From Streptomyces canus (GTDB lineage: Bacteria; Actinomycetota; Actinomycetes; Streptomycetales; Streptomycetaceae), in contig NZ_JAUSYQ010000002.1 in NCBI RefSeq assembly GCF_030816965.1, positions 8,546,001 through 8,610,000 on the forward strand: DNA of 64,000 nt, read 5' to 3'. Both the position numbers and the translations under genes were made by a program. The notes under the pieces were generated by a model that ran no database searches, was not told where the DNA came from, and worked only from the letters and a program-made list of their open reading frames with translations. Shown here piece after piece: positions 1 to 8,498 of the stretch. Position 1 is the first letter of the stretch. Each line of letters opens with the position of its first letter.

Positions 1-2
1 TC

Positions 3-881
3 CACCACAAGCAGGACGTGACCGTGGTGCTGCACACCTCCGGCGCGGGTGCCAACGGCGGCTACCTAGGTGCCTTCCTGGCCTCGTGCCTCTTCGCGGT
101 CTGGATCTTCTACGGCTTCGAGGCATGCGGTGACATCGCCGAGGAGGTCAAGGACCCCTCGCGCAAAGTGCCGCGGGCGATGGGCATGACCCTGGGCGTG
201 GGCGCCGTCGCGACCGTGATCCTGACGCTGGGCCTCATCCTGGCGGTGCCGGACTTCGGCGCGGTCATCAGCGGCAAGTCCGCCGACCCGCTCGGTGAGG
301 TGCTGGCCGACTCGCTGGGCACCGTCGGCAGCAAAATCGCGCTGACGCTGATCGTCGTCGGTTTCGTCTCCTGCACGCTGGCTATCCAGGCCGCGGCGAC
401 CCGGCTGGTCTACTCCTACGCCCGTGATGGGGTCATCATCGGCGCCAAGCGGCTGTCCAAGCTGCACCCCACCTTTCACATGCCGCCGGCTGCAACCGCC
501 GTCACCGCGGTCATCCCGGCCGCCCTTGCCTTCCTCCCCTCCGCGACGGTCACCCGGATCATCACTTTTTCGGTGGTGGGCATCTACATAGGCTTCCAGT
601 CCGTCGTCCTGGCCTCGGCCATCGGCCGCGCCCGGGGATGGAAACCCGCCGGCACCTTCAGGCTCGGACGCTGGGGCTGGCCCGTGAACATCGCCGCCCT
701 GACCTACGGGGTAACCGCGATCGTTGTCCTGTCCGTCAAGACTCCCGCCAACGGCGACTCCTTCTTCGACCGCTGGCTGGTCCCGCTTTCGGTCGGCATC
801 GTCGCCTTCCTCGGCCTCGGCTACCTGGCGATCGCCCGCCCCAAGGAGCACATCGCCGACGAGAACCGGTCGGTTCGATAA
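3..881 (+). CDS. APC-superfamily amino acid permease, C-terminal part
   Basis: The frame is open from the first bases of the window, so the real start lies upstream and the GTG at 18 is an internal valine codon. About 290 residues remain, with seven hydrophobic segments long enough to cross the membrane. The loop FYGFEACGDIAEEVKDP near the left end is a typical AA_permease_2 signature (helix 6 region and following loop of the APC fold). Family members are about 480-520 aa, so roughly the last 60 percent is present. The expected role is proton- or exchange-coupled amino acid uptake across the cytoplasmic membrane; the substrate cannot be told from this part. The gene ends at a stop at 879-881 and is followed within 15 bp by a strong hairpin, so it is probably the last gene of its transcript. 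Confidence 0.85.
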   Translation, partial: HHKQDVTVVLHTSGAGANGGYLGAFLASCLFAVWIFYGFEACGDIAEEVKDPSRKVPRAMGMTLGVGAVATVILTLGLILAVPDFGAVISGKSADPLGEVLADSLGTVGSKIALTLIVVGFVSCTLAIQAAATRLVYSYARDGVIIGAKRLSKLHPTFHMPPAATAVTAVIPAALAFLPSATVTRIITFSVVGIYIGFQSVVLASAIGRARGWKPAGTFRLGRWGWPVNIAALTYGVTAIVVLSVKTPANGDSFFDRWLVPLSVGIVAFLGLGYLAIARPKEHIADENRSVR

Positions 882-894
882 CGAGCGACTGGCC

Positions 895-930
895 CAGAGT
901 CGCGCAGGTCATCCGGCCTGCGCGGCTCTG
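895..930 (+). terminator. Hairpin terminator of the permease transcript
   Basis: An inverted repeat CAGAGTCGCGCAGG / CCTGCGCGGCTCTG closes a short loop 13 bp after the permease stop codon. It has a 13-14 bp GC-rich stem with one mismatch and no U tract, as is usual in Streptomyces. IS1380-like sequence starts directly after it. Confidence 0.6.
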
Positions 931-1140
931 TCGTTTCCGGCGCGGTTTCGGCTTCCATCCGCTGCTGTGCTTCCTGGACAACACCGGTGAGGCTCTGGCC
1001 GGCCTGCTGCGGTCGGGCAACGCCGACGCGAACACCGCGAGCGAGTACATCAGCGTTATGAACGCCGCGCTCGCACAGATCCCCGATGCCCATCCGCCAC
1101 GGCACCGACCGACCGAGCGTCGGGCCCCAGCCATGCCCAC
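931..1140 (+). pseudogene. IS1380-family transposase remnant
   Basis: Frame 2 translates to FGFHPLLCFLDNTGEALAG and, further on, ALAQIPDAH, which are conserved stretches of IS1380-family DDE transposases (DUF4372/Transposase DDE group 1). After that the similarity shifts frame (RHGTD) and is lost. Both the N-terminal and the C-terminal parts of the normal 450-aa protein are missing. This is a dead fragment inserted just behind the permease terminator. About 100 bp between it and the next element show nothing recognisable. Confidence 0.6.
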
Positions 1141-1349
1141 CGGGCGAGAAGCAGCTGGCAGCGCCCGCCATTGTGACCAGCTCGGCTGGGCCGAGCCGAC
1201 TGAAACGGGAGGCTAGTTCCAATGCCGGTGACTTTGCGGGCTTTCAGTGGGCGGTTCGTGAGTCTTTGAATGGATCTGCTATCGCCGTTTGGTGTGGTGG
1301 CGGGACGGAATCTGCCGGTCCGTGGTTGTCGATCTGGTGATGTGACCGG

Positions 1350-2237
1350 GTGAGTGAACGCAAGCCGTACCCGAGTGACTTATCGGACGAGCAGTGGGCT
1401 TTGATCGAGCCGGTGATCACCGCGTGGAAGGACCGGCACCGCTCGGTCAGTGGCCACCAGGGCGCCTACGACATGCGGGAGATCGTGAACGCGATCCTCT
1501 ACCAGGGACGGACCGGCTGCCAGTGGGCCTATCTCCCGCACGACCTGCCGCAAAAGAGCGCCACCTTCTACTACTTCGCGGCCTGGCGGGACGACGGAAC
1601 CGACCAGGTCATCCATGAACTCCTGCGCTGCCAGGTCCGCGAACGCGCCCGCCGATTAGAGGACCCGACCCTGGTGGTCCTGGACACTCAGAGTGTCCAC
1701 GTGGCCGCCGGAGTCCCCGCCACCACGAGCGGCCACGATCCGGCCAAGCGGGTGCCCGGCCGCAAACGCGGACTGGCCGTGGACGTCCTCGGCCAGGTCA
1801 TCGCGGTCGTCATCCTCGCCGCGAACACCCACGACAACGCCGCGGGCATCATCCTCGCCGCGAACACCCACGACAACGCCGCGGGCATCATCCTGCTGGA
1901 CCAGGTCGCCGAGCACGCCGGCGGAACCGTCCGCAAAGCCCTGGTCGACCAGGGCTTCAAGAACCAGGTCGTCCTGCACGGCACCGGCCTGGGGATCGAC
2001 GTCGAGATCGTCCAACGCAACCCGCAGGACAAGGGGTTCGTGCCACAGCCGAAGCGATGGAGGGTCGAACAGACCTACGGGATCCTGATACTGCACCGGC
2101 GCCTGGTCCGCGACTACGAGCACCGCCCCTCCTCCTCCGCCTCCCGCGTCTACTGGGCCATGACCCACGTCATGACCCGACGCCTCACCGGCGCGAACAC
2201 CCCCACCTGGCGCGAAGAGCAGGCGGCGGCAGCGTGA
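1350..2237 (+). CDS. IS5-family transposase with an internal 13-aa duplication
   Basis: This is a DDE transposase of 295 aa, read from GTG 1350. The N-terminal DUF4096-like region (YPSDLSDEQWALIEPVI) is followed by the catalytic core, with candidate acidic residues in VVLDTQSV, ALVDQGFK and RVEQTYG. The protein is normal in outline except for a perfect in-frame repeat of AANTHDNAAGIIL, encoded by a 39-bp tandem duplication at 1811-1888. This lengthens the core between the first and second acidic residues. Relatives normally have a single copy, so activity is doubtful, but no stop or frameshift is present. The stop overlaps the GTG of the next ORF (GTGA at 2234-2237), suggesting translational coupling. 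Confidence 0.85.
   Translation: MSERKPYPSDLSDEQWALIEPVITAWKDRHRSVSGHQGAYDMREIVNAILYQGRTGCQWAYLPHDLPQKSATFYYFAAWRDDGTDQVIHELLRCQVRERARRLEDPTLVVLDTQSVHVAAGVPATTSGHDPAKRVPGRKRGLAVDVLGQVIAVVILAANTHDNAAGIILAANTHDNAAGIILLDQVAEHAGGTVRKALVDQGFKNQVVLHGTGLGIDVEIVQRNPQDKGFVPQPKRWRVEQTYGILILHRRLVRDYEHRPSSSASRVYWAMTHVMTRRLTGANTPTWREEQAAAA
1811..1888 (+). repeat. Perfect 39-bp tandem duplication inside the transposase gene
   Basis: Positions 1811-1849 and 1850-1888 are identical. The unit begins CATCCTCGCCGCGAACACCC and encodes 13 residues, so the reading frame is kept. It looks like a replication-slippage product. Confidence 0.95.
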
Positions 2238-2632
2238 ACATCCAGCCCCTGCTCGACGCCCTGAACCTCCAGGAAGACGCCGCCCGCGCCCTGGCCGACG
2301 AACTCCGCACACAGATCGACGGCCTCCAGACCCGGCTACGGGAGGCCGAGACGCATCTCGAGCACCTCGCAATCACCCGCAAGACCGTCACCGGCCTCGC
2401 CGACCGGCTCCCGGCCCACACACCGGACCTGCCCGAACACCCGGACTACCCCCGCATCCTCGCCGCCTTCAACCACGCGACCGGACCGCTACGGGCCAAG
2501 GACGTCTGCGAAGCCCTCGGCCACGAACTGCTGCCGAAGAACGTCGAAGGCACCCGCGCCAAGCTGAAACGCCTGGTCAAACTCGGGATCCTCACCGAGG
2601 CCGACACCGGCAACTTCACCAGGAAGCCATAG
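2234..2632 (+). CDS. IS accessory protein: coiled coil plus winged-helix-like C-terminus
   Basis: The start is GTG 2234, which overlaps the transposase stop (GTGA). The predicted product is 132 aa. Residues about 5-50 are a Glu/Arg/Leu-rich helix (ARALADELRTQIDGLQTRL) typical of a coiled coil. The C-terminal 65 residues (from PRILAAFNHATGPLRAKDV onward) look like a winged-helix fold, with a recognition-helix-like stretch around VEGTRAKLKRLVKLGIL. The ORF lies inside the inverted repeats of the IS5-like element, so it travels with the transposase. Its role is unknown; DNA binding or regulation of the transposase is an inference from the fold-like pattern. Confidence 0.65.
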   Translation: MNIQPLLDALNLQEDAARALADELRTQIDGLQTRLREAETHLEHLAITRKTVTGLADRLPAHTPDLPEHPDYPRILAAFNHATGPLRAKDVCEALGHELLPKNVEGTRAKLKRLVKLGILTEADTGNFTRKP

Positions 2633-2709
2633 CCGACGGAACCCCACCAGCGACCTTGCTCCAACCTCAACCGGAAACAGACATCACCTTACGAACCGCC
2701 CACTTAGAG

Positions 2710-3048
2710 TTGGCCCGTGAGCGGTTGACTTGGCCCGGTGAGCCTCGGAGGTGGCCCGCAGGGTAGCGGTCGCTGCTCTCACCTGCGAAGTGAAGCGCTC
2801 GGTCACAACATCGCCCCGCTGGCGGCCGGGGGCCCAAGCCAGCACCGGCCCCGTCTCGGCAGACAGCAGGCCCCCATCTGCCATCGTGGACAGTGGAACC
2901 CGCCAGGCCCCCGCTTGTCGCCCCGGAGTGTGCCAAGGCGAGGAGAGATCATGCCTCTGTTGGAAATCGCGACCGAATCCGCAACTGAACTTGATTGAGT
3001 GATGTCGGTGCCGTTCGCCTGACAGCTGGCCGTGAGCACCGATAGCCG
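2710..3048. other. Non-coding stretch between the IS5-like element and the IS630 gene
   Basis: No gene or RNA could be recognised. Short open frames here have no ribosome binding site or family resemblance. The left end of the IS630 element should lie within it, but its terminal repeat could not be matched to the right side. Confidence 0.4.
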
Positions 3049-3590
3049 TTGGGTGTGAGGTATGCGCAGGGCGGTGGGCTGACCGACGCCGAGAGGACCA
3101 CGCGGGAGCGGTTACGGCTCCAGGCCGTGGAGCGTTTCGAGGGCGGGCAGAAGAACGCGGAGATTGCCGCTGCCCTGCGGATCAGCGTGCGGTCGGTCGA
3201 GCGGTGGCGCCGGGCCTGGCGCGAGGGCGGCGAGGCGGGAGTCCTGTCGAAGGGGTCGCCGGGAAGACCTCGACTCAGTGACGCCCAGATCGCCAGGCTG
3301 GAGCGGGAGTTGGAGCGTGGTCCACTGGCTCACGGCTGGGCGGACCAGCGGTGGACCCTGGCACGGATCAAGACGCTGATTGGCCGGCTCTTCCACGTCT
3401 CCTACACGGTCGAGGGCACCTGGCGGCTGCTGAAGCGCCACGACTGGAGCTGGCAGCAGCCCACCAGGCGCGCGATCGAGCGCGATGACGACGCGGTCGA
3501 GGTGTGGAAGAAGGAGACCTGGCCGCGGGTAAGAGCACCGCGGCGGAGCGCGGGGCCTGGATCGTTTTCGAGTTGCGCCGTGAGGCGCTG
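3049..3590 (+). pseudogene. IS630-family transposase, 5' part (split by group II introns)
   Basis: From GTG 3049 the translation shows the N-terminal helix-turn-helix of IS630 transposases (NAEIAAALRISVRSVERWRR) and the following linker up to VEVWKKETWPRV. Around 3531 the similarity moves to another frame (AAERGAWIVFE). Such a shift is common in IS630 genes and may be programmed or a mutation. The coding similarity then stops at a group II intron boundary and resumes more than 4 kb later at 7884. The two halves together make one nearly complete IS630 transposase of about 360 aa. An 18-bp near-perfect tandem repeat (TGCGCCGTGAGGCGC-type, 3574-3609) sits exactly at the 5' junction and blurs its exact position. 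Confidence 0.8.
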
Positions 3591-4185
3591 GTGCGCCGTG
3601 AGGCGCGGTGAATCGAAGGAGGTGCAAGACCTCCTCGCCAGGCTGTCGCAGCAGCCTGGTGGGAGCTGAGCGCAGTCCGACCCGGGAGACGCCGGGGAGG
3701 GCGGGAAGCAGCGCTGACAAAGCCGGGACTGCCCGGAACTACCAGACGGGCCGGGTCCGGCGAGCGAGATCAGAGGGCGTACGAGAGGAACCAGTGGTAA
3801 AGCTCCGTAAGCGTGGCACCGGCTCAAATCTGGTGGATATGGGCCGGGTTGTAGCGCACAGTCTGCTCGTTGGGCGGGCTGACTCCGTAGCCGACTTGGC
3901 GTGTCGGTGGGGAGGCCACGGCGAAAGCCTGCGGCGTAACCGTGGCGATGCTGCCGGGGCAAAGCTGGGCGCCGGACTGATCGATCGATTCACCGTGAAC
4001 ACGGGAACCATCCCGCATCGCTCCCCGGGATCGGAATCCATCCGGGTTCTTGGGATAGATGCGTCGTCTGTCGAAGGCGCGGGATGGGGCGGAGGCCCCG
4101 TAGTAGTCCGAGCGGACGAGAGGTCCGTGCATGGCGAAGGGGGCCAGCAAGTCAGCAGTAAGGACGCTGGAATGCCGGGAGGCCG

Positions 4186-5607
4186 TTGGTGAATACCGAC
4201 GAACTGGAATACGTCTTACTCAAGGCGGAACGCCGGGTACTGGAAATCCAGACCAAGCTGCACCGATGGGCCAGTGATGACCCTCATCGCAGGTTCGATG
4301 ATCTGTACAACCTCGCCACGGACCCGGGCTTCCTGCTGGTGGCCTGGGATCGGGTGCGGAACAACAAGGGTGCGCGCACGGCGGGAGTGGATGGCGAGAC
4401 CGCCTACTACATTGAGTCCGTGCGCGGGCTGGAGGGGTTCCTTTCGGAACTGCGGGATGATCTCAAGGCCCGCACCTTCCGGCCCCTACCGGCTCGGCGG
4501 CGCGCGATTCCCAAGGCTGGCGGCAAGGTCCGCTACCTGGGTATCGCGACCATCCGGGACCGGGTGGTCCAGGCGTCCTTGAAGCTGGTGCTGGAGCCGA
4601 TTTTCGAGGCGGATTTCCTCCCGTGTTCCTACGGGTTCCGTCCGAATCGCCGGGCTCACGACGCGGTGGCCGAGGTGCACCATTTCGCATCCCGCTCGTA
4701 TGAGTGGATTGTTGAGGGTGACATCAAAGCCTGTTTCGACGAAATCTCGCACTCTGCTCTCATGGATCGGGTGCGGGAACGAGTCGGAGACAAACGCGTC
4801 TTGGATCTGGTGAAGGCATTTCTGAAGGCGGGCATCCTCGATGAGGACGGCACGCTGGTGGATACCAGTGCCGGGACTCCGCAAGGGTCGATTCTTTCCC
4901 CGTTGCTGAGCAATGTGGCTCTCTCGGTCCTGGACGAGCATATCGCCCAAGGGCCGGGCGGCCCCGGAGCCAGCCCGTATGGAAGGGCCAAGCGACGCCG
5001 CCAAGGTCTGCCCAACTACCGTCTTGTGCGGTATGCGGACGACTGGTGCCTGCTTGTTTCGGGCACCGAGGCACACGCCGAAGCCCTGCGGGAAGAAATC
5101 GCAGGGATCCTCTCCACGATGGGCTTGCGCCTGTCGCCGGAGAAGACCCTGATTACCCATATCGACGAGGGCCTTGTCTTCCTCGGCTGGCGCATCCAGC
5201 GCCACCGGAAGCGAGGCACCGGCAAACAGTACGTCTACGTCTATCCGGCCAAGAAGGCCCTGGTGACCGTCATGGCCAAGGTGAAGGCGATCTGCCGGCG
5301 GAGTACGAACCTGTCGCTCGAAGACCTGCTGCGTCAGCTCAACCGGATGCTGCGGGGCTGGACCGCGTACTTCAAGTACGGATGCTCGAATGCGACTTTC
5401 AGTTATCTGAGGGCCTACCTCTGGAAGGAGATCATCAGATGGCAGGAGCGCAAGCATCGGCGCGTTCCTTGGAAGGTACTACGCCGACGCTACGGCATCT
5501 GGCCCGCCGAGGGCGGGATGGAATTGTTCGATCCGGCAAGAGTGAGCGCCAAGCGCTACTACTACCGGGGAACACGCATCCCGACACTTTGGCCGAGCAC
5601 AGCATGA
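4186..5607 (+). CDS. ltrA: Group II intron reverse transcriptase/maturase 1
   Basis: The product has about 473 aa. The start is TTG 4186 or, more likely, GTG 4189 (VNTDELEYVLLKAERR). Reverse transcriptase blocks are in order: RT2 region GVDGETAYY, RT3 region LGIATIRDRVVQASLKLV, RT4 GDIKACFDEI, RT4/5 GTPQGSILSPLLSN and the catalytic YADDW. A maturase X domain (LLRQLNRMLRGWTAYFKYG) and a basic C-terminus follow. No HNH endonuclease domain is present. The protein should bind its own intron RNA, assist splicing and copy the intron into DNA. No stop or frameshift was seen. The ORF lies in intron domain IV, followed at once by domain V. Confidence 0.9.
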   Translation: MVNTDELEYVLLKAERRVLEIQTKLHRWASDDPHRRFDDLYNLATDPGFLLVAWDRVRNNKGARTAGVDGETAYYIESVRGLEGFLSELRDDLKARTFRPLPARRRAIPKAGGKVRYLGIATIRDRVVQASLKLVLEPIFEADFLPCSYGFRPNRRAHDAVAEVHHFASRSYEWIVEGDIKACFDEISHSALMDRVRERVGDKRVLDLVKAFLKAGILDEDGTLVDTSAGTPQGSILSPLLSNVALSVLDEHIAQGPGGPGASPYGRAKRRRQGLPNYRLVRYADDWCLLVSGTEAHAEALREEIAGILSTMGLRLSPEKTLITHIDEGLVFLGWRIQRHRKRGTGKQYVYVYPAKKALVTVMAKVKAICRRSTNLSLEDLLRQLNRMLRGWTAYFKYGCSNATFSYLRAYLWKEIIRWQERKHRRVPWKVLRRRYGIWPAEGGMELFDPARVSAKRYYYRGTRIPTLWPSTA

Positions 5608-5636
5608 AATGAAGACCGACCCACGGGACTTGTGGA

Positions 5637-5672
5637 GAGCCCGGTGCGCTTAGCGGTGCACGCCGGGTTCGG
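5637..5672 (+). ncRNA. Group II intron 1 domain V hairpin
   Basis: A 36-nt hairpin starts GAGCCCGGTGCGC and ends GCCGGGTTCGG, matching the shape and conserved AGC/bulge pattern of bacterial domain V, the catalytic core of the ribozyme. It lies 30 bp after the maturase stop. Confidence 0.8.
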
Positions 5673-6305
5673 GAGGCGACCCGGAGAAACGGGCTGGTTG
5701 TGAGGCCAGTACCGCGCTCCGGGTCGACCTCACTGTTTCGTGTGGAGGTGAGAGACCTTCGCCGCTGACCTGTCGTAGCAGGGAGGTGGAGCTGGGGACA
5801 GCCTGATCCGGGTGATGCCGGGGAGGGCGGGAGCGGCCCTGACAAAGCCGGGACGTGCCAGTACTGCCAGATGGTGCGGGTTCGGCGAGCGGGACGGAGA
5901 GGAGCACGCGAGGAACCGGCGTCTTTACGTCTCTTAACGATGACATCGGCTCGAACCTGGCGGATCTGGGCCGAAAGCGGTGCGAACCTGCCGCCGTTGG
6001 CGGCGGGGAACTTCTTGGCCGGTATTTCGAAGCCGTCCAGAAGGCCACGAGGAAGGACTACGGCGTACTCGTGGCGATGCCGCAGGGACACAGTCGGGCT
6101 CCTACTTCGACGAGCGAAACACAGTGAACACGGGAACCATCCGGTCTCAACTCCCCAACAGCGGGCCGCCAGTTCGGTGGCGGGGATAGGTGCATCGACC
6201 GCCGAACGGGCCGGGTGGGGCGGAGCCGCCGTAGTACTCCGAGCCGGGGAAAGCCCGGAGCATGGGGAAGGGCGGCAGCGGTATCGAGAAGGGAAGGACG
6301 CTGCA

Positions 6306-7775
6306 ATGCCGAAAGACGCACCTCCGAATGGAGGTGCCACGCCGGACGCAGACCTCATCGGTCCGCGTCAGCAGGTATCGGAGATGCAGGCCAAGCTTCA
6401 CCGTTGGGCGGTGGCCGATCCCGGCCGCCGGTTCGACGATCTGTTCAACTTCGTGCACGACCCGGCAACGCTGCAAGTGGCGTTCGACCGGGTCGCCGGC
6501 AACCGGGGAGCCAACACTCCCGGCATCGACGGCCTGAGTGCCACCGACGTCGAGGAGAGGATCGGTGTTCCCGGGTTCCTGGACGACCTTCGTGCCCAGC
6601 TCAGGCAGGGCACCTTCCGTCCGTTGCCGGTGCGGGAACGCAAGATTCCCAAGCCGGGCGGGTCGGGAAAGGTGAGGCGATTAGGAATCCCAGTGATCGC
6701 CGACCGGGTCGTCCAGGCCGCGCTGAAGCTGGTGCTGGAACCGATCTTCGAGGCCGACTTCAAGCCGGTCTCCTACGGGTTCCGGCCCAAGCGGCGGGCG
6801 CAGGACGCGATTGCCGAGATCCATTTCTATGCCACCCACGGCTACCGCTGGGTGCTGGACGCGGACATCGCGGCGTGCTTCGACGAGATCGACCACCCCG
6901 CGCTGATGGACCGGGTCCGGACGAGGATCAAGGACAAGCGGGTTCTGACACTGGTGAAGGCGTTCTTGAAGGCCGGTCTCCTGACGGAGCTCGGCGAATA
7001 TCAGGACACCTTCACCGGCACGCCGCAAGGGGGCATCCTCTCCCCGCTCCTGGCCAACATCGCCCTGACGGTGCTCGACGAGCACCTGCACCGGGGATGG
7101 GAGCCAGGCGGAGAGCTGTCCACCGACTACCGTCGCGGCCGACGCCGGGCTATCGGTCTGCCGTCGTGGCGGCTGGTTCGCTACGCGGACGACTTCGTCG
7201 TCCTGGTCGACGGGACCAGGCAGGACACCGAGACACTGCGCGAGGAGATCGCCCAGGTGCTTGCTCCGATGGGGTTGCGGCTGTCACCGGCCAAGACCCA
7301 AGTGGTGCACCTGAGCGAGGGGTTCGACTTCCTGGGGTTCCACATCCAGTGGCGCCGCAAACGCGGAACGAACAAGTGGTACGTCTACACCTTCATCGCC
7401 GACCGGCCTCTTCGGTCGGTGAAGGCGAAGATCCGTCACCTCACCCACAGAACGTCGCAGCAGGACCTCGCCGTGGTGCTGATCAATCTCAACCGGATCA
7501 CCCACGGCTGGGCCCACTACTTCAGGCATGCCGTCGCGAAACACATCTTCAGCAAACTGGACGACCTCGTCTGGTGGAGGCTCGTCCGGCTGCTGAGGAC
7601 ACGGCATCACTGGAACTGGTCGGACGTCCGCAGACGGCTCACCACCCCCACCGGGCGGTGGCTGCCAATCAGCGCGGACGGGATCAAGTTGCGGAAGATC
7701 AGCGCGATCCCGGTCACCCGGTATCGCTACCGCGGCAACAAGATCCCCAACCCCTGGGTCCCTGCACCCACCTGA
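6306..7775 (+). CDS. ltrA: Group II intron reverse transcriptase/maturase 2
   Basis: The start is ATG 6306, preceded by AGGGAAGGA; the product has 489 aa. All RT blocks are present: GIDGLSATDV, LGIPVIADRVVQAALKLV, ADIAACFDEIDHPALMD, GTPQGGILSPLLANI and the active-site YADDFVVLV. The X/maturase domain contains LINLNRITHGWAHYFRH. There is no HNH domain. It is clearly a paralogue of the maturase in the preceding intron (same architecture, many shared motifs) but diverged through most of its length, so the two introns are distinct lineages rather than a recent duplication. The frame is intact, so it may be mobile-competent. Confidence 0.9.
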   Translation: MPKDAPPNGGATPDADLIGPRQQVSEMQAKLHRWAVADPGRRFDDLFNFVHDPATLQVAFDRVAGNRGANTPGIDGLSATDVEERIGVPGFLDDLRAQLRQGTFRPLPVRERKIPKPGGSGKVRRLGIPVIADRVVQAALKLVLEPIFEADFKPVSYGFRPKRRAQDAIAEIHFYATHGYRWVLDADIAACFDEIDHPALMDRVRTRIKDKRVLTLVKAFLKAGLLTELGEYQDTFTGTPQGGILSPLLANIALTVLDEHLHRGWEPGGELSTDYRRGRRRAIGLPSWRLVRYADDFVVLVDGTRQDTETLREEIAQVLAPMGLRLSPAKTQVVHLSEGFDFLGFHIQWRRKRGTNKWYVYTFIADRPLRSVKAKIRHLTHRTSQQDLAVVLINLNRITHGWAHYFRHAVAKHIFSKLDDLVWWRLVRLLRTRHHWNWSDVRRRLTTPTGRWLPISADGIKLRKISAIPVTRYRYRGNKIPNPWVPAPT

Positions 7776-7791
7776 CGGCAGAGACCGTGGA

Positions 7792-7827
7792 GAGCCCGTT
7801 GCCTAGTAATAGGCACGGCGGGTTCGG
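7792..7827 (+). ncRNA. Group II intron 2 domain V hairpin
   Basis: The 36-nt hairpin begins GAGCCCGTTGCC and ends GGCACGGCGGGTTCGG, with the same layout as domain V of intron 1. A long stem with a GAAA tetraloop-like turn (GGTCCGGGGAAACGGACC) follows as the domain VI region. Confidence 0.8.
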
Positions 7828-7883
7828 CGAGAGGTCCGGGGAAACGGACCGGGAGCAATCCCGACAACGCGCCCCGGGCCTAC

Positions 7884-8434
7884 TCAGCGACGAGGCCGGG
7901 CAGTCGATGACTCCGCCGCGCGCCAGGACCTGGGGCCGGATCGGCCAGACCCCGGTCGTGAGGGTGAGGGGCCGGGGCTCGGGGCGCATGTCGATGGCGG
8001 GTATGGCCTGCTACAAGCCGGGCCAGCGGTCCCGGCTGATCTACGCGATCCGCGAGTACCGGGGCCGCAAGGACGAGCCGAAGGGCTTTGGCTGGCGCGA
8101 CTTCCGCGACCTCATCGTCCGCGCTCGCATCCAGCTAGGCGGACCGATCGTGCTGGTCTGGGACAACGTCCACCTGCACCTGACGGTCGGCATGCGCGAG
8201 TTCATCGACGCGAACGCCGAGTGGCTCACCGTGTTCCAGCTGCCCACTTACGCCCCGGACCTCAACCCGACCGAGGGCGTCTGGTCGCTGGTCAAGCGTG
8301 ACATCGGCAACCTCGCTGCGGCCGACCTCGGCCAGATCACCCGCGCGGTGAAGCGCAAACTGAAGATGCTGCAGTACCGACCGGAGGCCATCGACGGCTG
8401 CCTCGCCGGAACCGACCTGGCCCTGGACCTGTGA
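7884..8434 (+). pseudogene. IS630-family transposase, 3' part
   Basis: Immediately after the intron 2 end the frame reads SDEAGQSMTPPRARTWGR, then VWDNVHLHLTVGMREF, LPTYAPDLNPTEGVWSLVK and the C-terminus. This is the catalytic DDE half of IS630 transposases: D in the DEAGQ block, D in VWDNVHLH and E in NPTEGVW. It completes the N-terminal half at 3049-3590. The gene can only be expressed if both introns splice out and the internal frame shift is handled. The same frame runs open upstream through the second maturase gene, but that part is a shadow. Confidence 0.8.
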
Positions 8435-8498
8435 GCATCGGGTCGACGGACCCGAAATTGGGCGAAGCTCAAATCTGCTGGTCAGCTACGGTGGCGGC

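Larger units (their letters stand above)
1241..2709 (+). mobile_element. IS5-family (IS112-like) insertion sequence
   Basis: Imperfect terminal inverted repeats of about 20 bp bound the element: CTTTCAGTGGGCGGTTCGTG at the left, and the complement CTCTAAGTGGGCGGTTCGT at the right (positions 2691-2709). They differ at two internal positions. Between them lie one transposase gene and an overlapping accessory ORF. A clear target duplication could not be assigned. Size (about 1.47 kb) and gene order fit a transposase-plus-accessory IS5-type element. Confidence 0.65.
3591..5733 (+). mobile_element. Group II intron 1 (with maturase gene)
   Basis: The proposed 5' end GTGCGCCGTGAGG fits the GUGYG consensus for group II introns. 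The element continues through a structured non-coding 5' region, an RT/maturase ORF (4186-5607) and a domain V hairpin at 5637-5672 (GAGCCCGGTGCGC ... GCCGGGTTCGG), followed by a domain VI-like stem. The 3' end is put near 5733, where a pyrimidine-preceded A closes the domain VI region. The boundary is uncertain by a few bases because of a duplicated motif at the 5' end. It is inserted in the sense direction of the IS630 transposase gene, so splicing could in principle help to rejoin the host reading frame. Confidence 0.8.
5740..7883 (+). mobile_element. Group II intron 2 (with maturase gene), in tandem with intron 1
   Basis: The 5' end GTGTGGAGGTGAGAGACC fits GUGYG. The non-coding 5' region (for example GCCGGGGAGGGCGGGA and TGACAAAGCCGGGAC) is clearly related to intron 1, and a second maturase ORF (6306-7775) and a domain V hairpin (7792-7827) follow. 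Only about 6 bp separate the end of intron 1 from the start of intron 2, so the two are stacked at nearly one site. The 3' end is placed at the TAC of 7881-7883; IS630 coding sequence resumes immediately after it. Confidence 0.8.

Noticed and set aside
6215..7880. Upstream part of a 739-aa plus frame that ends with the IS630 C-terminus
   Set aside because: Only the part after about 7884 shows transposase similarity. Before that it is an alternative frame of the second intron maturase.
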